From an uncultured Gammaproteobacteria bacterium (GTDB taxonomy: Bacteria; Pseudomonadota; Gammaproteobacteria; Pseudomonadales; Pseudohongiellaceae), in NCBI GenBank assembly GCA_903887045.1, contig CAISOD010000300.1, positions 1 to 32,796 on the forward strand: a stretch of DNA of 32,796 nt. The letters run 5' to 3'. The position numbers were made by a program, and so were the translations under genes. The notes under the pieces are model-generated. The model was given only the letters and a program-made list of their open reading frames with translations, ran no database searches and had not been told where the DNA came from. Of this stretch, positions 27,905 to 32,796 are shown one piece after another (within the stretch, counting starts at the first letter, position 1; every line of letters begins with the position of its first letter).

Positions 27905-29008
27905 ATGCAATTCGAAATTTCCCGGGAAGCTCTGATCAAACCTTTGCAGTTGGTCACCGGCGTTGTGGAACGCCGGCAGACGCTACCTGTGCTGTCCAAC
28001 GTGTTGCTGGCACTCGATAAGGGTGCACTGGCTTTGACCGGTACTGATCTTGAAGTCGAGCTGATCGGCAAAGTCGCCGTGGATAATGGACAAGGCGATG
28101 GCGAAATCACGGTTCCAGCGCGCAAGCTGATGGACATCTGCAAATCGTTGCCGGAAGACGCCCTGATCAAATTCAGCACCGAAGAGGGCAAAGCCATCAT
28201 TCGGGTCGGTCGGAGTCGCTTCAGCTTGGTTACGTTGCCCGCCAGCGACTTCCCTAGCGTGGAGGAGTCGAAGGGCTCGTTCGAGATCAGTGTCTCGCGG
28301 GTTGCACTGAAGAGCATGCTCGATAACACCAGCTTTGCGATGGCGCAGCAGGATGTGCGCTACTACCTCAACGGCCTGCTGCTTGAGGTGACTCCGGATT
28401 TCCTGCGGGTGGTGGCCACCGACGGGCATCGCCTTGCGCTGCATACTGAAAAAATGGCGGTCGGCGTGGCCTCCAAGCACCAGGTGATCGTGCCACGCAA
28501 AGGCGTCTCTGAGCTGTCCCGCCTGCTGGCGGAGGGCGATGACGAAGTGTCGCTGGTAATTGGCAACAATAATATCCGCGTCAAAACGCGGAACTACACC
28601 TTCACTTCCAAGCTGGTGGACGGCAAATTCCCCGACTACGACCGCGTACTGCCCAAGGGTGGTGACAAGGTGATGATCGGCAACCGCAACGGCCTCAAGC
28701 AGGCCCTCAGCCGCGCCGCTATCCTGTCCAACGAGAAATTCCGTGGTATTCGCCTGATGCTGGCCAAGGATGAATTACGCATCCTTGCCAACAACCCCGA
28801 GCAGGAAGAGGCAGAAGATGTTGTCTCGGTAGAGTACTCGTCATCCCCGCTGGAGATTGGTTTTAACGTCAGCTACCTGATTGATGTACTCAATGTGGTG
28901 ACTACCGAAACCGTACAAATGGTGCTGAGTGATACCAACAGCAGTGTGCTGATGCAAGCAACCGAAGGTAGCCCGGCTCTCTTTGTCGTGATGCCGATGA
29001 GGCTCTGA
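27905..29008 (+). CDS. dnaN: DNA polymerase III beta subunit (sliding clamp)
   Basis: The beta clamp is a ring that tethers polymerase III and many other proteins to DNA. The 367-residue chain starts at ATG 27905 (MQFEISREALIKPLQLVTGV). It has the repeated three-domain clamp fold, with VERRQTLPVLSNVLL, VRYYLNGLLLEV and ATDGHRLALH. The C terminus VVMPMRL is the usual hydrophobic-pocket end. An AAGAGA precedes the start. It follows dnaA by 160 bp and precedes recF by 29 bp. Confidence 0.99.
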   Translation: MQFEISREALIKPLQLVTGVVERRQTLPVLSNVLLALDKGALALTGTDLEVELIGKVAVDNGQGDGEITVPARKLMDICKSLPEDALIKFSTEEGKAIIRVGRSRFSLVTLPASDFPSVEESKGSFEISVSRVALKSMLDNTSFAMAQQDVRYYLNGLLLEVTPDFLRVVATDGHRLALHTEKMAVGVASKHQVIVPRKGVSELSRLLAEGDDEVSLVIGNNNIRVKTRNYTFTSKLVDGKFPDYDRVLPKGGDKVMIGNRNGLKQALSRAAILSNEKFRGIRLMLAKDELRILANNPEQEEAEDVVSVEYSSSPLEIGFNVSYLIDVLNVVTTETVQMVLSDTNSSVLMQATEGSPALFVVMPMRL

Positions 29009-29037
29009 TCCTGGGGCAGCTATCTGCCCCGTCCTCC

Positions 29038-30135
29038 ATGCCAACTCTGGCCCGCCTTGCGATCAGCAACCTGCGCAATATCGCTGAGGGTAGTCTTGAG
29101 CCCGCTGCCGGCTTTAACCTGATTTGCGGCAATAATGGCAGCGGTAAAACCTCCGTATTGGAAGCGCTCTACCTGCTGGGCATGGGCCGCTCCTTCCGTA
29201 GCCACCTGCAAAAACCCCTGATCCAGCATGGCCAGCCCCATGCCACCGTCTTTGGCCAGACCACAGACGGCAAGGCCTTAGGGGTACAACGGCCGCTGCG
29301 AGGCCAGCAAATCATCAGGATTGACGGCAAGCCGGCCGAAGGGTTGGCCCAGCTTTCCCGCGCTTTGCCGCTACAGATGATCAATGCCGACACCTTTCTG
29401 CTGTTGGAGGGCAGCCCCGCCGAACGCCGCCACTTCCTGGACTGGGGAGTGTTCCACGTGGAACAACTGTTCATTGATTACTGGCGTCGGGCCCGCCAGG
29501 CACTGGAGCAGCGCAATAGCCTGCTCAGAGCCGAGGCAAGTGCCGCTGAAATCGAGCCGTGGTCGCATGAGCTGGCTCTGAATGCTGGCTATATGGACCA
29601 ATGCCGCCGAGTCTATCTGGACCAGTTCACCCAAGGTTTGGCCCTGAAGCTGGCAGAATTGGGTACTCCAGGCGGCGGCGAGCTGATTCTCAAATACTGG
29701 CGCGGTTGGGACGAAGACACCGACTTGTTTCAACAGCTGCAGCAAGGTTTGGCTCGTGACCGCAAGTACGGCTTTACCACTGTCGGCCCGCACAAAGCGG
29801 ATATCCGCTTTCTATTGAATGGTCAGGATGCTGCGGAACAGCTGTCGCGCGGGCAGCTCAAACTACTGATTTGTATGTTGAAGGTCGTGCAGTCGCAGCT
29901 GCTATTGCAAATGACCGGTATCCGCTGCCTGTTTTTGTTGGACGATCTGCCCGCCGAGCTGGACGCTGACAACCGCACCAAGGTCTGTCAGCTGCTGGGC
30001 GGACTGCAAAACCAATGCTTCCTTACCAGTATAGAGCAAGAAAGTCTGGCACCGATTGTGCTGAAGCAAGCGCAAGCCAGCGGGATGCAGGTGGCATTGT
30101 TCCACGTGAAACATGGTAAGATTGTGGCGCTGTGA
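29038..30135 (+). CDS. recF: DNA replication/repair protein RecF
   Basis: RecF is an SMC-like ATPase that, with RecO and RecR, loads RecA at gaps. The 365-residue chain has Walker A GNNGSGKT at 31-38, the RecF blocks GMGRSFRS and SPAERRHFLDW, the signature-like QLSRGQLKLL, and a Walker B LFLLDDLPAELD. No good ribosome-binding site is seen before ATG 29038. Two parS sites lie inside the gene, encoding VFHVEQ (138-143) and LFHVKH (354-359). Confidence 0.97.
   Translation: MPTLARLAISNLRNIAEGSLEPAAGFNLICGNNGSGKTSVLEALYLLGMGRSFRSHLQKPLIQHGQPHATVFGQTTDGKALGVQRPLRGQQIIRIDGKPAEGLAQLSRALPLQMINADTFLLLEGSPAERRHFLDWGVFHVEQLFIDYWRRARQALEQRNSLLRAEASAAEIEPWSHELALNAGYMDQCRRVYLDQFTQGLALKLAELGTPGGGELILKYWRGWDEDTDLFQQLQQGLARDRKYGFTTVGPHKADIRFLLNGQDAAEQLSRGQLKLLICMLKVVQSQLLLQMTGIRCLFLLDDLPAELDADNRTKVCQLLGGLQNQCFLTSIEQESLAPIVLKQAQASGMQVALFHVKHGKIVAL
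29450..29465. promoter_or_regulatory. parS: parS site 1 (perfect, within recF)
   Basis: TGTTCCACGTGGAACA is a perfect 16-bp palindrome identical to the pseudomonad parS consensus as I know it. It is the binding site for ParB, whose gene is in this window, and lies about 3.2 kb from the dnaA start. Confidence 0.93.
30098..30113. promoter_or_regulatory. parS: parS site 2 (one mismatch, within recF)
   Basis: TGTTCCACGTGAAACA differs by one base from site 1. Its left half is the pseudomonad form and its right half is the GTGAAACA form of the general bacterial parS. It lies 648 bp (216 codons) after site 1, in the same codon phase. Confidence 0.85.
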
Positions 30136-30151
30136 GTGCGGGGTATATAAT
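30122..30151 (+). promoter_or_regulatory. Candidate gyrB promoter
   Basis: A perfect TATAAT at 30146-30151 follows TTGTGG (30122-30127) by 18 bp; the -35 overlaps the recF 3' end. A second weaker TAGAAT lies at 30184-30189. gyrB could thus be transcribed apart from recF. Confidence 0.5.
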
Positions 30152-30178
30152 CCCGCTAACTCCTTCAAAATCAAATAG

Positions 30179-32647
<2,469 letters not shown>

Positions 32648-32669
32648 TTCTGCATCTCGTGGAGCTGCT

Positions 32670-32719
32670 GGGCATAACCTTCATCCATAAAGGCGGCAGG
32701 TTGTCGTCGTCTTATGCCC
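32670..32719. repeat. 8-bp inverted repeat downstream of gyrB
   Basis: GGGCATAA (32670-32677) and TTATGCCC (32712-32719) are perfect inverted copies with a 34-base spacer, starting 23 bases after the gyrB stop. No T-run follows, so a terminator is doubtful. I see no convincing gene from 32648 to the edge; a frame opening at ATG 32714 runs out of the window with no good ribosome-binding site. Confidence 0.4.
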
Positions 32720-32796
32720 GTAATGAAAACCTCATTTATCAAAATTGAATTGATACCCGCTCAGCCACTATCGTGCCCCGAATCCCCAACACCCAC

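Noticed and set aside
32714-32796. Open frame starting MPVMKTSFIKIE at the right edge
   Set aside because: No convincing ribosome-binding site, no recognisable sequence and cut by the window; cannot be supported.

Overview
The window is a chromosomal replication-origin neighbourhood of a gammaproteobacterium. The gene order atpC-glmU-glmS / atpIBEFHAGDC / rsmG-parA-parB / mnmG / mnmE-yidC-yidD-rnpA-rpmH / dnaA-dnaN-recF-gyrB, a chromosomal parAB next to atpI, and parS sites of the form TGTTCCACGTGGAACA point to the Pseudomonas/Cellvibrio side of the class rather than enterics. The genus cannot be fixed from sequence alone. I see no mobile element, CRISPR array, tRNA or rRNA. Nearly all genes are full-length housekeeping genes.

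Layout. The left 4.6 kb holds the 5' end of an unknown exported protein (minus strand), a secreted protein with two cyclophilin domains, a YciA-type acyl-CoA thioesterase and uvrD (minus, convergent with the thioesterase). Next come a cold-shock protein gene and a HexR-like RpiR-family regulator (both plus). A 302-bp gap without a convincing gene follows. From about 6.4 to 25.9 kb everything is on the minus strand and reads leftward in three blocks. The first is the complete ATP synthase operon, ending at a clear hairpin terminator, with glmU-glmS beyond it. The second is mnmG-rsmG-parA-parB. The third is rpmH-rnpA-yidD-yidC-mnmE. From about 26.3 kb the strand switches and dnaA-dnaN-recF-gyrB read rightward.

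The two large non-coding gaps are the most interesting parts. The rpmH-dnaA gap (about 360 bp) carries two perfect DnaA boxes, one near-perfect box and an AT-rich stretch, as expected for a pseudomonad-type oriC. The mnmG-mnmE gap (about 435 bp) looks like an E. coli-type oriC: a very AT-rich segment with a 13-mer-like element on the mnmG side, then a cluster of DnaA-box-like 9-mers. ParB has two parS sites within the window, both embedded in recF in the same codon phase.

Together the genes cover replication initiation and elongation (dnaA, dnaN, gyrB), repair (recF, uvrD), origin segregation (parA, parB, parS), energy production (atp), amino-sugar precursors for the envelope (glmU, glmS), membrane protein insertion (yidC, yidD), RNA processing and modification (rnpA, rsmG, mnmE, mnmG) and a ribosomal protein (rpmH). 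Start codons were reassigned where homology and Shine-Dalgarno spacing argued against the longest reading frame. All identifications rest on reading motifs and remembered family features; no database search was run.
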